Shown here one piece after another: positions 1 through 7,384 of a stretch of 34,560 bases of DNA. The notes under the pieces were generated by a model. It searched no databases. It was given only the letters and a program-made list of their open reading frames with translations, and was not told the origin of the DNA. This DNA is from a virus. The position numbers were made by a program, and so were the translations under genes. The DNA lies in the IMG/VR virus record IMGVR_UViG_3300030329_005549, positions 1 to 34,560 of that record; one strand, 5' to 3'. How positions within the stretch are numbered: position 1 is the stretch's first letter; the number at the start of each line of letters is the position of its first letter.

Positions 1-198
1 AAACGCCTAGCTTCATTGAGTTTTTTTCTTACAGAAGAGGGCAAGCTATTCCTTAAGACAAGCAAGCTTAAAGCTTCTCTAAACCTAAAACAAGTAGAAA
101 CAGTAGAAGTTGGAGAGGAAAAAATAGGAGAAGATAAAGAACGAACGAAACCCCGCAAGCCTAAGTCCACCCTTGACTTTCTTAAGAAAAAATACTAA
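1..198 (+). CDS. C-terminal end of an unidentified protein, cut by the window edge
   Basis: The frame is open from base 1 to the TAA at 196-198, so this is most likely the tail of a longer gene that starts outside the window. An in-frame TTG at 16 exists but has no ribosome binding site and nothing favours it. The visible 65 residues are lysine- and glutamate-rich, with a basic end (TLDFLKKKY). The family is not recognisable. The last codons contain the -35 element of the promoter for the recombinase gene downstream, so the two genes are packed end to promoter. Confidence 0.6.
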   Translation, partial: KRLASLSFFLTEEGKLFLKTSKLKASLNLKQVETVEVGEEKIGEDKERTKPRKPKSTLDFLKKKY

Positions 199-201
199 AA
201 T
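173..201 (+). promoter_or_regulatory. Promoter P1, leaderless type, for the RecA-like gene
   Basis: TTGACT at 173-178, a 17-nt spacer, then TAAAAT at 196-201. Only 5 nt separate the -10 box from the ATG at 207, so a normal start point falls on or next to the A of the start codon. There is no Shine-Dalgarno sequence before the ATG. The same geometry recurs at 3243, 11393 and 15056. The -35 box lies inside the end of the upstream gene. Confidence 0.7.
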
Positions 202-206
202 TACCC

Positions 207-1301
207 ATGCCTAGAGCGAAAAAAGACGTTTCGGGACTTTCCCCAAAAGACCAGATAGAAGCCTATTTAAAGTCCCATTCTGGAGATCATTACAACTTTG
301 AAGAAGAGAGAACTTATTGCGTGTCTAGCGGAAGTTTATTGCTTGACATTGAAATGGGTGGAGGCATCAGACCAGGCATCATTAGAGCCTCTGGTGTTTC
401 AGAGGGTGGAAAAACTTCATGTGCCTTAGCTTTTGCTAAAAATTTTCAAAAAGAAGATAACAGTATGGCTATCTATATCAAAGCTGAAGGTAGGCTATCT
501 AGTGACATGCTTGAACGTGCTGGAATCGATCAAAGCGATGAAAAATGGTTTACTTATAAAAGCAATGTTTATGAATCTGTTATTGATTTTATTAGACACA
601 TGGTTCAGAGTAACCCAGAGAACTATAGGTATATGTTTATAATTGACTCTATGGATGCATTAGTTCCTCGTGGAGACCTAGACAAAGGAGCAGATGAGGC
701 GATCAAGGTTGCGGGGGGTTCATTGCTTAGTTCTGATTTTTTAAAGAGAATGGCTTTAGGATTGGCTACTAGAGGACATATATGTTTTATGATCTCGCAA
801 GTACGCACGAAAGTTTCTATCAACCCTTATGAAAAAACAGACCCAAGGCTTACAAATGCTTCTGGAGGCAACGCTTTACTTCACTATAGTGATTGGATTT
901 TAGAATTCCAAGAGAGGTATAACAAAGATGTCATAAGCACCCAACCGAACGGCAAAGGTGATGCGCTTGGGCATTGGTGTAAAGTTGTTTTTAGAAAAAC
1001 CCCAAATGAAAAAACAGGCGCAATAGTTAAATACCCAATTCGCTACGGAAGAACAAATGGCAAAAGTATTTGGGCTGAGTACGAGGTTGTAGACATGCTC
1101 CTTCAGTTTGAAATGGCAGAAGCCAAAGGGGCTTGGGTTACAATATCTGACGAATTAATTAAAGAAGTAAAAGAAAAAACGAAGTTCGAACTCAAAAAAC
1201 AACATCAAGGCATGGACAATCTTAGAAAATACTTTGAGGAAAACGAGGATATTGGAAAATTTCTTTTTAAGAAGTTTAGGGAAACACTAAAAAAAGCATA
1301 A
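207..1301 (+). CDS. RecA/UvsX-like strand-exchange recombinase
   Basis: 364 residues, the usual length for RecA-type recombinases. The P-loop is GVSEGGKT at residues 63-70, diverged from the bacterial GPESSGKT. A glutamate follows in IKAEGRL (about residue 94), the Walker B strand is YMFIIDS (142-148), and the L1-like region is ALVPRGDLDKG. The QVRTK stretch near 198 matches the end of RecA strand 5, and the C-terminal GAWVTIS resembles the RecA GAWY segment. These proteins coat ssDNA and drive homologous pairing with ATP. It heads the first unit behind promoter P1 and its stop overlaps the next start (TAATG). The diverged P-loop suggests a phage-specific lineage. The family is secure; orthology to T4 UvsX specifically is not shown. 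Confidence 0.92.
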   Translation: MPRAKKDVSGLSPKDQIEAYLKSHSGDHYNFEEERTYCVSSGSLLLDIEMGGGIRPGIIRASGVSEGGKTSCALAFAKNFQKEDNSMAIYIKAEGRLSSDMLERAGIDQSDEKWFTYKSNVYESVIDFIRHMVQSNPENYRYMFIIDSMDALVPRGDLDKGADEAIKVAGGSLLSSDFLKRMALGLATRGHICFMISQVRTKVSINPYEKTDPRLTNASGGNALLHYSDWILEFQERYNKDVISTQPNGKGDALGHWCKVVFRKTPNEKTGAIVKYPIRYGRTNGKSIWAEYEVVDMLLQFEMAEAKGAWVTISDELIKEVKEKTKFELKKQHQGMDNLRKYFEENEDIGKFLFKKFRETLKKA

Positions 1302-2050
1302 TGTTTAATGATTATAAAATTCGTTGGAGCGACGGTAGGGAAGATTCTATTACCCTGTCAGATTCTACGCCACAATCTTTTGCGGTAGGTGGAATTGCGA
1401 CTGGTGAATTACCAGCATATACATTAGAGAATTTTAAAGCGCAAGACGGCGACATAATGATTGATGTTGGTGGGCATTGTGGGGTAGTTAGCATCTTTTA
1501 TGCTAAATTTTTTCCTAATCTAAAAATCTACGCTTATGAACCTATGCCAAATAATTTTGAAACCTTCAATCAGAATTTAAAAGCCAACAACGTGTCCAAC
1601 GTAGAAGTATTTAACTTAGCTGTGACTTCGAATGGTAGAGACGTTACCCTGTGCCAACCAATATCTAATACTGGAGGCGCAAACGTAACAGATTTTCTAC
1701 GCTCAAACGAAACAAAATACATGAAATTAGCAAAGGCTAAATCCACAACGTTAGATGACATTTTCAAAGAAAACAAAATTGAAAAATGTAAATTATTAAA
1801 AATGGACTGCGAGTGTTCTGAGCATGAAATTCTTCACAATTTTAGTTTCGATTACCCCATTGAAAACTTTATAGGGGAATTGCATATCAATGGAACCTTA
1901 AGGAGAAAAGGATACTCTATAGAAAAAATTATTGAAATACTTGACGCCAACAACGTAAAACACAAAACTGGAGCAATAGAAGTTGCCGATTCCGTAGAGG
2001 ATGATGGTAGGATTATTTCTTATGATTACGGGTTAATGGGACAGCTTTGA
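1301..2050 (+). CDS. FkbM-family SAM-dependent methyltransferase
   Basis: 249 residues. The SAM-binding motif I is MIDVGGHCG (53-61), followed by the acidic motif YAYEPMP (77-83). STTLDDIF (148-155) and LLKMDCECSE (165-174) match the conserved second half of FkbM enzymes, where the usual form is KxDxEGxE. FkbM proteins methylate hydroxyl groups, often on sugars. With the glycosyltransferases (11969-15063) and cupin (7847) in the same region, a role in modifying a phage or host glycan is a reasonable inference, but the substrate cannot be read from sequence. Its ATG overlaps the stop of the recombinase gene. The tmRNA begins 17 nt after its stop, so the RNA is probably cut from the same transcript. 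Confidence 0.85.
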   Translation: MFNDYKIRWSDGREDSITLSDSTPQSFAVGGIATGELPAYTLENFKAQDGDIMIDVGGHCGVVSIFYAKFFPNLKIYAYEPMPNNFETFNQNLKANNVSNVEVFNLAVTSNGRDVTLCQPISNTGGANVTDFLRSNETKYMKLAKAKSTTLDDIFKENKIEKCKLLKMDCECSEHEILHNFSFDYPIENFIGELHINGTLRRKGYSIEKIIEILDANNVKHKTGAIEVADSVEDDGRIISYDYGLMGQL

Positions 2051-2159
2051 TGTGTAAATGAATTTATGGGAGCGTACTGGATTCGATTTAGGGTCTTACG
2101 CTAAATTGCAAGCAGAGGATGATGGTTGGCCTCTTTAAACACCCATTAAAAACACACAT

Positions 2160-2267
2160 GCCAATGATAACATTGACATGGAGATGGCTCCTTCGGTAGC
2201 CGAGGCTGACGAGATTCTCGCTCAGTTCGGTTACGTTGAGGAGGAAGCCCTCCAAATGGCGGCATAG
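2160..2267 (+). other. tmRNA tag-peptide reading frame, unusually long (35 codons)
   Basis: The resume codon is taken as GCC at 2160, because the frame then starts ANDN, the beginning shared by many bacterial tags (E. coli ANDENYALAA). It continues without a stop for 35 codons to TAG at 2265-2267. The peptide begins ANDNIDMEMA and ends EEEALQMAA, so it keeps a double-alanine end of the kind ClpXP recognises. The TAG sits in the loop of the hairpin GGCGG/CCGCC (2258-2274), as tmRNA tag stops usually do. Of the other frames, one stops almost at once and the other gives a 13-residue product ending in arginine. Typical bacterial tags have about 8-20 residues. Confidence 0.8.
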
Positions 2268-2330
2268 TCCCGCCACGTCCTACTCTGGATGCTCGTTAAA
2301 GATGTAGGGCGACGACAGCGAGCAAAACAC

Positions 2331-2350
2331 TGGTTGAGTCTGGTTGAGTC
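2331..2350 (+). repeat. Perfect tandem 10-bp repeat inside the tmRNA
   Basis: TGGTTGAGTC occurs twice in direct succession (2331-2340 and 2341-2350), in the pseudoknot region downstream of the tag stop. The pair is flanked by ACTGG and CCAGT, which can form a 5-bp stem enclosing it. It looks like a recent slip duplication and partly explains the length of the RNA. Confidence 0.8.
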
Positions 2351-2499
2351 TCCAGTAGTTTAAAAAAAGATAGACCAAACTTTACGTGAAGTTGTCGGTG
2401 ACAGACACGTATCGCAAATAAACCGACTAAGCTTGTAGCACATTTGAGCCGATGGTTCTAAAGACGCGGGTTCAACTCCCGCCGCTTCCACCAATTTTA

Positions 2500-2919
2500 A
2501 TGAAATTGCTTGATATACATGGCAGACCCAGAAGCAGAACGGTCACAAAGTTTAAAGTAGATTGGAATAAAAAGTCCCGATCTAAACTCCAATTTAACGT
2601 AAAGCAATTTTTTAAACCCTATTGGGGGGGTCACATTGTGTACGAAGAGTTTCCAGTGTATGGGACAAGACTCAAAGTAGATATCCTCAATGCTACTAAG
2701 AAAATCGCTATAGAAGTTCAAGGGCAGCAGCACGAGTCTTTTAACAAGTTTTTTCACGATAATTCGAGGGCAAAATACCTAGACTCAATCAAGAGAGACG
2801 CTCAAAAAGCGGCTTGGTTAGAATCTAATGGTTTTGTAATTATGTATATTTACGAAAAGGATGTTCCAAATTTATCTTTGTCATTCTTTAGGGAGACTTA
2901 TGGGCTATCTATTGTGTAA
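2500..2919 (+). CDS. Small PD-(D/E)XK-type endonuclease next to the tmRNA
   Basis: 139 residues if the ATG at 2500 is used. The frame stays open back to 2452, but those codons are the 3' end of the tmRNA, so 2500 is preferred. An N-terminal glutamate pair (YEEF, 48-51) is followed by LKVDILN (D61) and AIEVQGQQH (E72-x-Q), a Vsr/EDxHD-like nuclease core. The C-terminal stretch AAWLESNGFVIMYIYEKD matches the closing strand of such folds. It could be a free-standing homing endonuclease, a repair enzyme or a junction nuclease. Its ATG is only 6 nt after the tmRNA CCA and has no Shine-Dalgarno site, so tmRNA 3' processing would leave this message almost leaderless. Confidence 0.7.
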   Translation: MKLLDIHGRPRSRTVTKFKVDWNKKSRSKLQFNVKQFFKPYWGGHIVYEEFPVYGTRLKVDILNATKKIAIEVQGQQHESFNKFFHDNSRAKYLDSIKRDAQKAAWLESNGFVIMYIYEKDVPNLSLSFFRETYGLSIV

Positions 2920-2930
2920 AAATAAATAAG

Positions 2931-3239
2931 ATGTCGAACAAGAAGCCCTTTGAAATACCGAAGCCTGTGTTGCGACAAATCAATGATTGCGCGAATGGCG
3001 GATTTATCTTATTTGCGTTTAATGAAAACAACATGCCTTCTGTTTCTAGTCACTTCAAAGACCCAGCAAAAGCCTTAGCCCTACAACAGTATATAAACAA
3101 CTGGGTATTAGCGGTTGAAGCGATAAATCTCGAAGTAACCGTTGACATTATGAAGGAGGAGCTTGAAATCGATGATTCTGAAGAGGAAATTAGCGAAGAA
3201 GGCGAAGACCCCGAAGATTCTGAAGAAGACGAAGAATAG
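2931..3239 (+). CDS. Small protein with a strongly acidic C-terminal tail, unknown function
   Basis: 102 residues. Residues 1-75 look folded, with mixed hydrophobic and polar sequence including GGFILFAFNEN. From about residue 77 the chain is almost only Glu, Asp and Ser, ending EDSEEDEE. Acidic tails like this occur in phage ssDNA-binding proteins, DNA mimics and RNase or protein inhibitors, but no family is recognised. It sits between the nuclease and the helicase, as the last gene of the P1 unit, 11 nt after the upstream stop. No Shine-Dalgarno site is seen. Confidence 0.65.
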   Translation: MSNKKPFEIPKPVLRQINDCANGGFILFAFNENNMPSVSSHFKDPAKALALQQYINNWVLAVEAINLEVTVDIMKEELEIDDSEEEISEEGEDPEDSEEDEE

Positions 3240-3242
3240 GTC

Positions 3243-3271
3243 TTGACTAAACTTCAAGATAGTGTTAACCT
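3243..3271 (+). promoter_or_regulatory. Promoter P2, leaderless type, for the helicase-polymerase unit
   Basis: TTGACT at 3243-3248, 17-nt spacer, TAACCT at 3266-3271, then 6 nt to the ATG at 3278. The -10 box alone is weak; the call rests on the exact spacing and position shared with P1, P3 and P4. The spacer carries CAAGAT at offset 7-12, as in P3. There is no ribosome binding site. Confidence 0.6.
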
Positions 3272-3277
3272 CGTTGC

Positions 3278-4768
3278 ATGAGTGACATTTATTCATTACA
3301 GATTGAACGTCACGTTTTAGGAGGATTAATCAAATATCCAGATTTATTCGCAGAAATAGATGGTTTTGTAATTGAAAAAGATTTCTACAACGACGTTCAC
3401 TACACAATATACAACGTAATCAAATCCTGCTCGTATTCCAATGAGCAAATAGACAAGGTTCTTCTCGCAACAAAAATCAAAGAGTTGGGGGTATCGTTTA
3501 AAGATGATATTAACATCTATGACTACATAGAAAACCTTGCTTTCACCCAAATCACAAAAGACGCGACAATCAAAGCGTGTCAAGAGCTTATTAAATACAG
3601 GATTCGAAGGGAAATTGAAACAACAGCTAATAAACTTAAATCTGAAATAAAATCAAACGGAGATAAATCAATCGACGACATAGTTGCGTCTTGCGATTCC
3701 ATTTACAATGATAAGATTTCATCATATTCAGATAGCGATAAGCCAGAAAGAATCACCGATGGCTTAGTAGAATTAGTAGAAGATTCTGGAAATAACCCAG
3801 ACGACGAAAGCGGATTCTCTGCCCCATACCCAGAATTTAACAGGCTTTATGGAGGCTTCAAGAGTGGGCATGTTTATGCTATTGCTAGCAGACCGGGCGA
3901 AGGCAAAACTACTTGGCTCAATGACATCTGTTTTAAATCAGCGGCGAAGAATAACGTAAAAGCCCTAGTGCTCGACACGGAAATGACAACGCTAGAAATT
4001 AAATGGAGAATTGTTTCCTCTTTGACTGGTGTGCCGACTTGGTATCTTGAAACTGGCAACTGGAGAAAGACTCCAGAATATTACGAAAAAGTTAGAGCAG
4101 CAGAAGAACTGTTAAAGAAAAATAATGACTATTTTCATTATCACGTAAGCAATAAGAACATTGACCAAATATGCTCTTTAATTCGTAGGTGGTATTACAA
4201 TGAAGTAGGCAGAGGCAACAAGTGTTTAATCGTTTATGATTACGTTAAGCTTACTGGAGAAAAAGTAGGGCAAAATTGGGCAGAGTATCAAGCTATTGGA
4301 GAGAAAATCAGTCGATTAAAAGAGATCGCTGAAGAAGTAAACGCTCCGTTGCTCACCGCTATGCAACTCAATAGAACAGGAGAGAACAGAAACCGCACGG
4401 GAGCAAGCTTGGTTGATGATAGTTCTGCTATTTCCCTGTCAGATAGACTCCAATGGTATGCTGCATTTACAGCTATTTTCAGACGCAAAACGCTAGATGA
4501 AATCGCTTTAGATGGAGAAGACTTTGGAACACACAAGCTAATTCCGCTAAAGACAAGGTTTCAAGGTAAAGACGCTATGGGGCATCAAGACTTCTTACGA
4601 AGAAGATTCCCTGACGGTTCTGAAAGGTATGTCATGAATTACCTTAATTTTTCTGTTGAAAATTTTAACATAGAGGAGTGTGGTTCTTTACATCACATAT
4701 GTGAACGAGCGAGAGAAACCTACGAGCTTAATGATAGACGTAGGAATGATGGTGAGTCTGTATTATGA
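3278..4768 (+). CDS. dnaB: DnaB-like replicative helicase
   Basis: 496 residues, within the DnaB range. Residues 1-105 form a DnaB-type N-terminal domain (IERHVLGGLIKYPDLF, then FYNDVHYTIYNVI). The RecA-fold motor follows: P-loop ASRPGEGKTTW (203-213), glutamate in LDTEMT (near 235), Walker B CLIVYDYVKL (316-325), and AMQLNR (361-366), the DnaB motif 4 form. It unwinds DNA ahead of the phage polymerase, working with the primase whose ATG overlaps its stop (ATGA at 4765). No loader gene is visible in the window. It heads the P2 unit. Identification is secure from motif order and spacing. Confidence 0.95.
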   Translation: MSDIYSLQIERHVLGGLIKYPDLFAEIDGFVIEKDFYNDVHYTIYNVIKSCSYSNEQIDKVLLATKIKELGVSFKDDINIYDYIENLAFTQITKDATIKACQELIKYRIRREIETTANKLKSEIKSNGDKSIDDIVASCDSIYNDKISSYSDSDKPERITDGLVELVEDSGNNPDDESGFSAPYPEFNRLYGGFKSGHVYAIASRPGEGKTTWLNDICFKSAAKNNVKALVLDTEMTTLEIKWRIVSSLTGVPTWYLETGNWRKTPEYYEKVRAAEELLKKNNDYFHYHVSNKNIDQICSLIRRWYYNEVGRGNKCLIVYDYVKLTGEKVGQNWAEYQAIGEKISRLKEIAEEVNAPLLTAMQLNRTGENRNRTGASLVDDSSAISLSDRLQWYAAFTAIFRRKTLDEIALDGEDFGTHKLIPLKTRFQGKDAMGHQDFLRRRFPDGSERYVMNYLNFSVENFNIEECGSLHHICERARETYELNDRRRNDGESVL

Positions 4769-5700
4769 GCGTTAATATTAAAGATATGCTGTACGAACTT
4801 GGCTACTCCAACATACAGGAGAACGCCAAGGAGTACAGAGCTAGACCTATATACAGAGAGTCTGACAACAATACCGTCTTACGCATAAACAAACACAATG
4901 GTAGATTCGTTGATTTTGCTAGGAACGTTAGTGGTAGCTTTGAAGATTTAGTCCAAATATCTTTGAATTTAAAATCTATCAACGAAGCAAAAACTTGGGT
5001 TGGAAATCATGGCGGGATTAGTTCTGATTCAATACAAGCAAAACCCGAACTCAAAGAACAAAAAACATTTTCCAAATCTGTATTGGCCAAATTATCTCCA
5101 GAGCATGATTATTGGATAGACAGAGGGATAAGTGAATATACAGTTTCTGAGTTTAAAGGGGGTATAGTCAGAGAAGGAAAAATGGCAAATCGATATGTAT
5201 TCCCCATCTTTAATGCAAAGGAAGACTTGGTGGGTGTTGCGGGTAGAGACTTACACAATAACACCAATAGGCCAAAGTGGAAGCTGATTGGAGACAAGTT
5301 CCAATGGAAATATCCACTCTTTTTAAATTATGAAATAATTAAAGAGAAAAAAGAAGTTGTCATCGTCGAAAGCATAGGCGACATGCTTGCGTTATGGGAT
5401 ATCAATGTCAAAAACATTGTTGTATCTTTTGGGCTAGATATTCCTACGGCCCTTTTAAACCTATTCCTCAGATATGACCTAGAAAGGTTGGTGGTTTCAT
5501 TTAACAATGACTCGCAAGACAATAACGCAGGAAATATGGCAAGCGAAAAAGCCAAAAAAAAATTACTAAATTACTTTGATCCTCACCAAGTTCAGGTTAT
5601 ATTGCCTGACAAGAACGACTTCGGGGAGATGAACAAGGAGGAATTATTATTATGGGCGAAAACAAACAATATCTATCAGCCTCTAGAATCAAGACGCTAG
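4765..5700 (+). CDS. DnaG-type TOPRIM primase
   Basis: 311 residues, shorter than bacterial DnaG and without a helicase-binding C-terminal domain. The TOPRIM core is EVVIVESIGDMLAL (197-210, catalytic E202), then SFNNDSQDNNAG (245-256), then DKNDFGEM (282-289). The N-terminal 70 residues (ARPIYRES...GRFVDFARNVSGS) resemble the DnaG zinc-binding fold but contain no cysteine, so the metal site appears lost. The Asn-Asn-Asp form of the metal motif is a variant of the usual DxD seen in phage primases. It would make RNA primers for the polymerase, coupled to the helicase by the 4-nt gene overlap. The downstream nuclease starts inside its last 49 bases. Confidence 0.9.
   Translation: MSVNIKDMLYELGYSNIQENAKEYRARPIYRESDNNTVLRINKHNGRFVDFARNVSGSFEDLVQISLNLKSINEAKTWVGNHGGISSDSIQAKPELKEQKTFSKSVLAKLSPEHDYWIDRGISEYTVSEFKGGIVREGKMANRYVFPIFNAKEDLVGVAGRDLHNNTNRPKWKLIGDKFQWKYPLFLNYEIIKEKKEVVIVESIGDMLALWDINVKNIVVSFGLDIPTALLNLFLRYDLERLVVSFNNDSQDNNAGNMASEKAKKKLLNYFDPHQVQVILPDKNDFGEMNKEELLLWAKTNNIYQPLESRR
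5635..5641 (+). promoter_or_regulatory. Strong ribosome binding site fixing the nuclease start
   Basis: AAGGAGG lies 10 nt before ATG 5652, inside the end of the primase gene. It is the clearest Shine-Dalgarno sequence on the + strand of this window. It shows that the host uses ordinary SD initiation as well, which makes the SD-less promoter-proximal genes stand out. Confidence 0.8.
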
Positions 5701-6626
5701 AAAATTGCTCTTGGTTATACTGGTGTAAATATCACCTTAAGCTGCCAGACAGCACGAATGATGGAGCCATCAGAGGCTCTATCTGTCACCTTATTTTTGA
5801 ATGCTTGCTAGAAGAACGCAGAAAGCCTTTGTTTGATACAATTATGAAGGCCAACGATTTGGAGTCGAGCCCTTCTATTATCAGGTTAGTCAACAAGCAC
5901 CTAACCAGAGAGGGCGCTCATACCCAAGAGAACTACGACATGATCAAGAAGATGGTTCTTGTTGGCCTTAAAAATGATTTTTACTGCAAAGGGAAAGCTC
6001 TTGGAATAGCAGAGCAAAAGTTTGATATAGTAAGTGAAAATCCGCCTTACAGAATTCTTGGCTTTATAGACAAACACGCCATTGACAAAAAGGAAGGCGC
6101 TGTAAGTATCATTGATTATAAATCAAGCAAAAGCAAATTCAGAGGGGAAGAGCTAGATTCAAACCCTCAAGCCATGATGTATTCTTTGGCCGCGAAAACC
6201 CTTTGGCCAAAAGTTAAAAAGCGTTTAGTCCAGTTTCTTTTCTTAAGATTTCCTCGTCAACCAGTTCAAGAGCTTGAATTTACAGATGATCAACTTCGTG
6301 GATTTGAATATTATCTGTCTCATATTTATGAGCAAATAAACAATTTTACAGAAGAGCTTGCGAAATCAAATTACGCAAAAGATAACCCTAAAGTTCATTG
6401 GCTCTGTGGGCCAGCTAAAAGTGGGTGGATTTGCCCGTATCAAAAACCCTTTGACTATTACGTTTTGCTTGACAAAGATTCAAGAATACTTCAAACTGCA
6501 TATGAAGAAGATGACCTTCCCAAAAAGAAAAAAGGTCAAACCATAGAAATAAGAAAGTATGAAGGATGCCCAAGGTTCTACTCCTCAAACGCGGAAAAAA
6601 ACCCTAACGACCCATTTGACTGGTAA
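5652..6626 (+). CDS. RecB/Cas4-like PD-(D/E)XK exonuclease with probable Fe-S cysteines
   Basis: 324 residues. RecB-family nuclease motifs appear in order: SASRIKTLENC (9-19), GSICHLIFE (42-50, H45), GFID (137-140, D140), IIDYKSSK (153-160, D155 and K157) and QAMMYSL (173-179, the QxxxY motif). Cysteines at 19 or 25, and at 252, 261 and 306, match the one-plus-three layout of AddB/Cas4 iron-sulfur nucleases. Such enzymes resect DNA ends, which fits with the recombinase and annealing protein here. The start at 5652 is supported by AAGGAGG 10 nt upstream, and the first 49 bases overlap the primase gene. The next gene begins in its stop codon (TAATG). Confidence 0.88.
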   Translation: MGENKQYLSASRIKTLENCSWLYWCKYHLKLPDSTNDGAIRGSICHLIFECLLEERRKPLFDTIMKANDLESSPSIIRLVNKHLTREGAHTQENYDMIKKMVLVGLKNDFYCKGKALGIAEQKFDIVSENPPYRILGFIDKHAIDKKEGAVSIIDYKSSKSKFRGEELDSNPQAMMYSLAAKTLWPKVKKRLVQFLFLRFPRQPVQELEFTDDQLRGFEYYLSHIYEQINNFTEELAKSNYAKDNPKVHWLCGPAKSGWICPYQKPFDYYVLLDKDSRILQTAYEEDDLPKKKKGQTIEIRKYEGCPRFYSSNAEKNPNDPFDW

Positions 6627-7384
6627 TGACGCCACTTTTTAAATCTCATTATTCTATTGGTAAGTCGATACTTACGTTAGAAGAGGAAGGCTCGTCTATG
6701 AAAAACGGGCCTCAATCAATTATTGATTTATGCAAGGAAGCTGGCATTAAAGATTTATATTTAGTAGAAGATTCAATGAGCGGCTTTTTACAAGGATATA
6801 TTAATTCAAAAGAATCGAAGTTAAACTTTCGATTTGGATTGAGGTTGAACGTGTGCGGCGATCTAAAAGAAAAAAACGAAGACTCACTCAACAAGACATC
6901 CAAGGTTGTTATATTCGCTAATAATCAAAAAGGGTATAAGCGGCTTATTAAAATTTCCACACAAGCTTCTCAAGAAGGGTTTTATTATCAACCGCGTACT
7001 GATTATAAAGCCTTAGCAAAACATTGGAATGATAAAGATTTAACTTTAGCTGTACCATTTTACGATTCGTTTTTGCATAGGAATGCGCTTCATGGAGCGG
7101 TCTGCGTTCCTGACTTTGGATTTGCTAAAAATTTAGTTTTTTTTGAAGAGGAAAATGATATACCTTTTAACTTTCTGATTAAAAACCATTTGAAAGAGTA
7201 TGTTAATGGTACTCATGAAACACTGAAGGTAAAGAGTATTTTCTACCCCAAAAAAGAAGACTTTAAAGCGTATCTGACATTCAGATGCATAAACAAAAGA
7301 ACAACCTTAGATAAGCCAAACTTAGAGCACATGACGAGTAATGAGTTTTGCTTGGAAAGTTGGAGTGAAGCAAATGCTAGTTAA
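6626..7384 (+). CDS. Detached PHP domain of DNA polymerase III alpha
   Basis: 252 residues that align by pattern to the N-terminal PHP domain of DnaE. Landmarks are SHYSIGKSILTL at the start, SIIDLCKEAGIKDLYLVEDSMSG, FRFGLRLNV, NNQKGYKRLIKIST, and the closing KKEDFKAYLTFRCINKRTT followed by SNEFCLES. The last part corresponds to the DnaE segment just before the palm. The usual PHP histidine and aspartate metal ligands are largely missing, so proofreading activity is unlikely. The catalytic core is a separate gene at 8829. The stand-alone domain presumably binds the core in trans to complete the enzyme. The start overlaps the previous stop, and the last 11 bases overlap the next gene. Confidence 0.8.
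   Translation: MTPLFKSHYSIGKSILTLEEEGSSMKNGPQSIIDLCKEAGIKDLYLVEDSMSGFLQGYINSKESKLNFRFGLRLNVCGDLKEKNEDSLNKTSKVVIFANNQKGYKRLIKISTQASQEGFYYQPRTDYKALAKHWNDKDLTLAVPFYDSFLHRNALHGAVCVPDFGFAKNLVFFEEENDIPFNFLIKNHLKEYVNGTHETLKVKSIFYPKKEDFKAYLTFRCINKRTTLDKPNLEHMTSNEFCLESWSEANAS
7362..7365 (+). promoter_or_regulatory. Ribosome binding site deciding the start at 7374
   Basis: GGAG ends 8 nt before ATG 7374. An upstream in-frame start near 7341 has no such site and would lengthen the overlap with the PHP gene, so 7374 is chosen. Confidence 0.55.

Larger units (their letters stand above)
2068..2493 (+). ncRNA. ssrA: One-piece phage transfer-messenger RNA (tmRNA) with encoded CCA
   Basis: tmRNA rescues stalled ribosomes by acting first as alanyl-tRNA and then as a short message. 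The 5' end reads GGGAGCG followed by the conserved CTGGATTCGA. The 7-bp acceptor stem GGGAGCG/CGCTTCC (2068-2074 with 2483-2489) has one G-U pair. The T arm is GCGGG, loop TTCAACT, CCCGC (2466-2482), then discriminator A and genomic CCA (2491-2493). Pseudoknot 1 is visible: AGAGG (2114-2118) pairs with CCTCT (2130-2134), and ATGG (2122-2125) with CCAT (2143-2146). A helix-2-like pairing joins TTGCAAGC near 2106 with GCTTGTAG near 2430. The tag frame runs 2160-2267. The gene lies 17 nt after the FkbM gene with no obvious promoter of its own, so it is likely processed from the P1 transcript. Length is 426 nt, on the long side for this RNA. Confidence 0.95.

Noticed and set aside
2153-2201. Alternative tmRNA tag frame starting with ATG at 2158
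   Set aside because: It gives a 13-residue peptide ending in Arg with no Ala-Ala end, does not start with an alanine resume codon, and its stop is not in the loop of the tag-stop hairpin.
2452-2499. Start of the nuclease gene inside the tmRNA (ATG 2452)
   Set aside because: Those codons are the T arm and acceptor stem of the tmRNA; the ATG at 2500 directly after the CCA is in the same frame and fits better.
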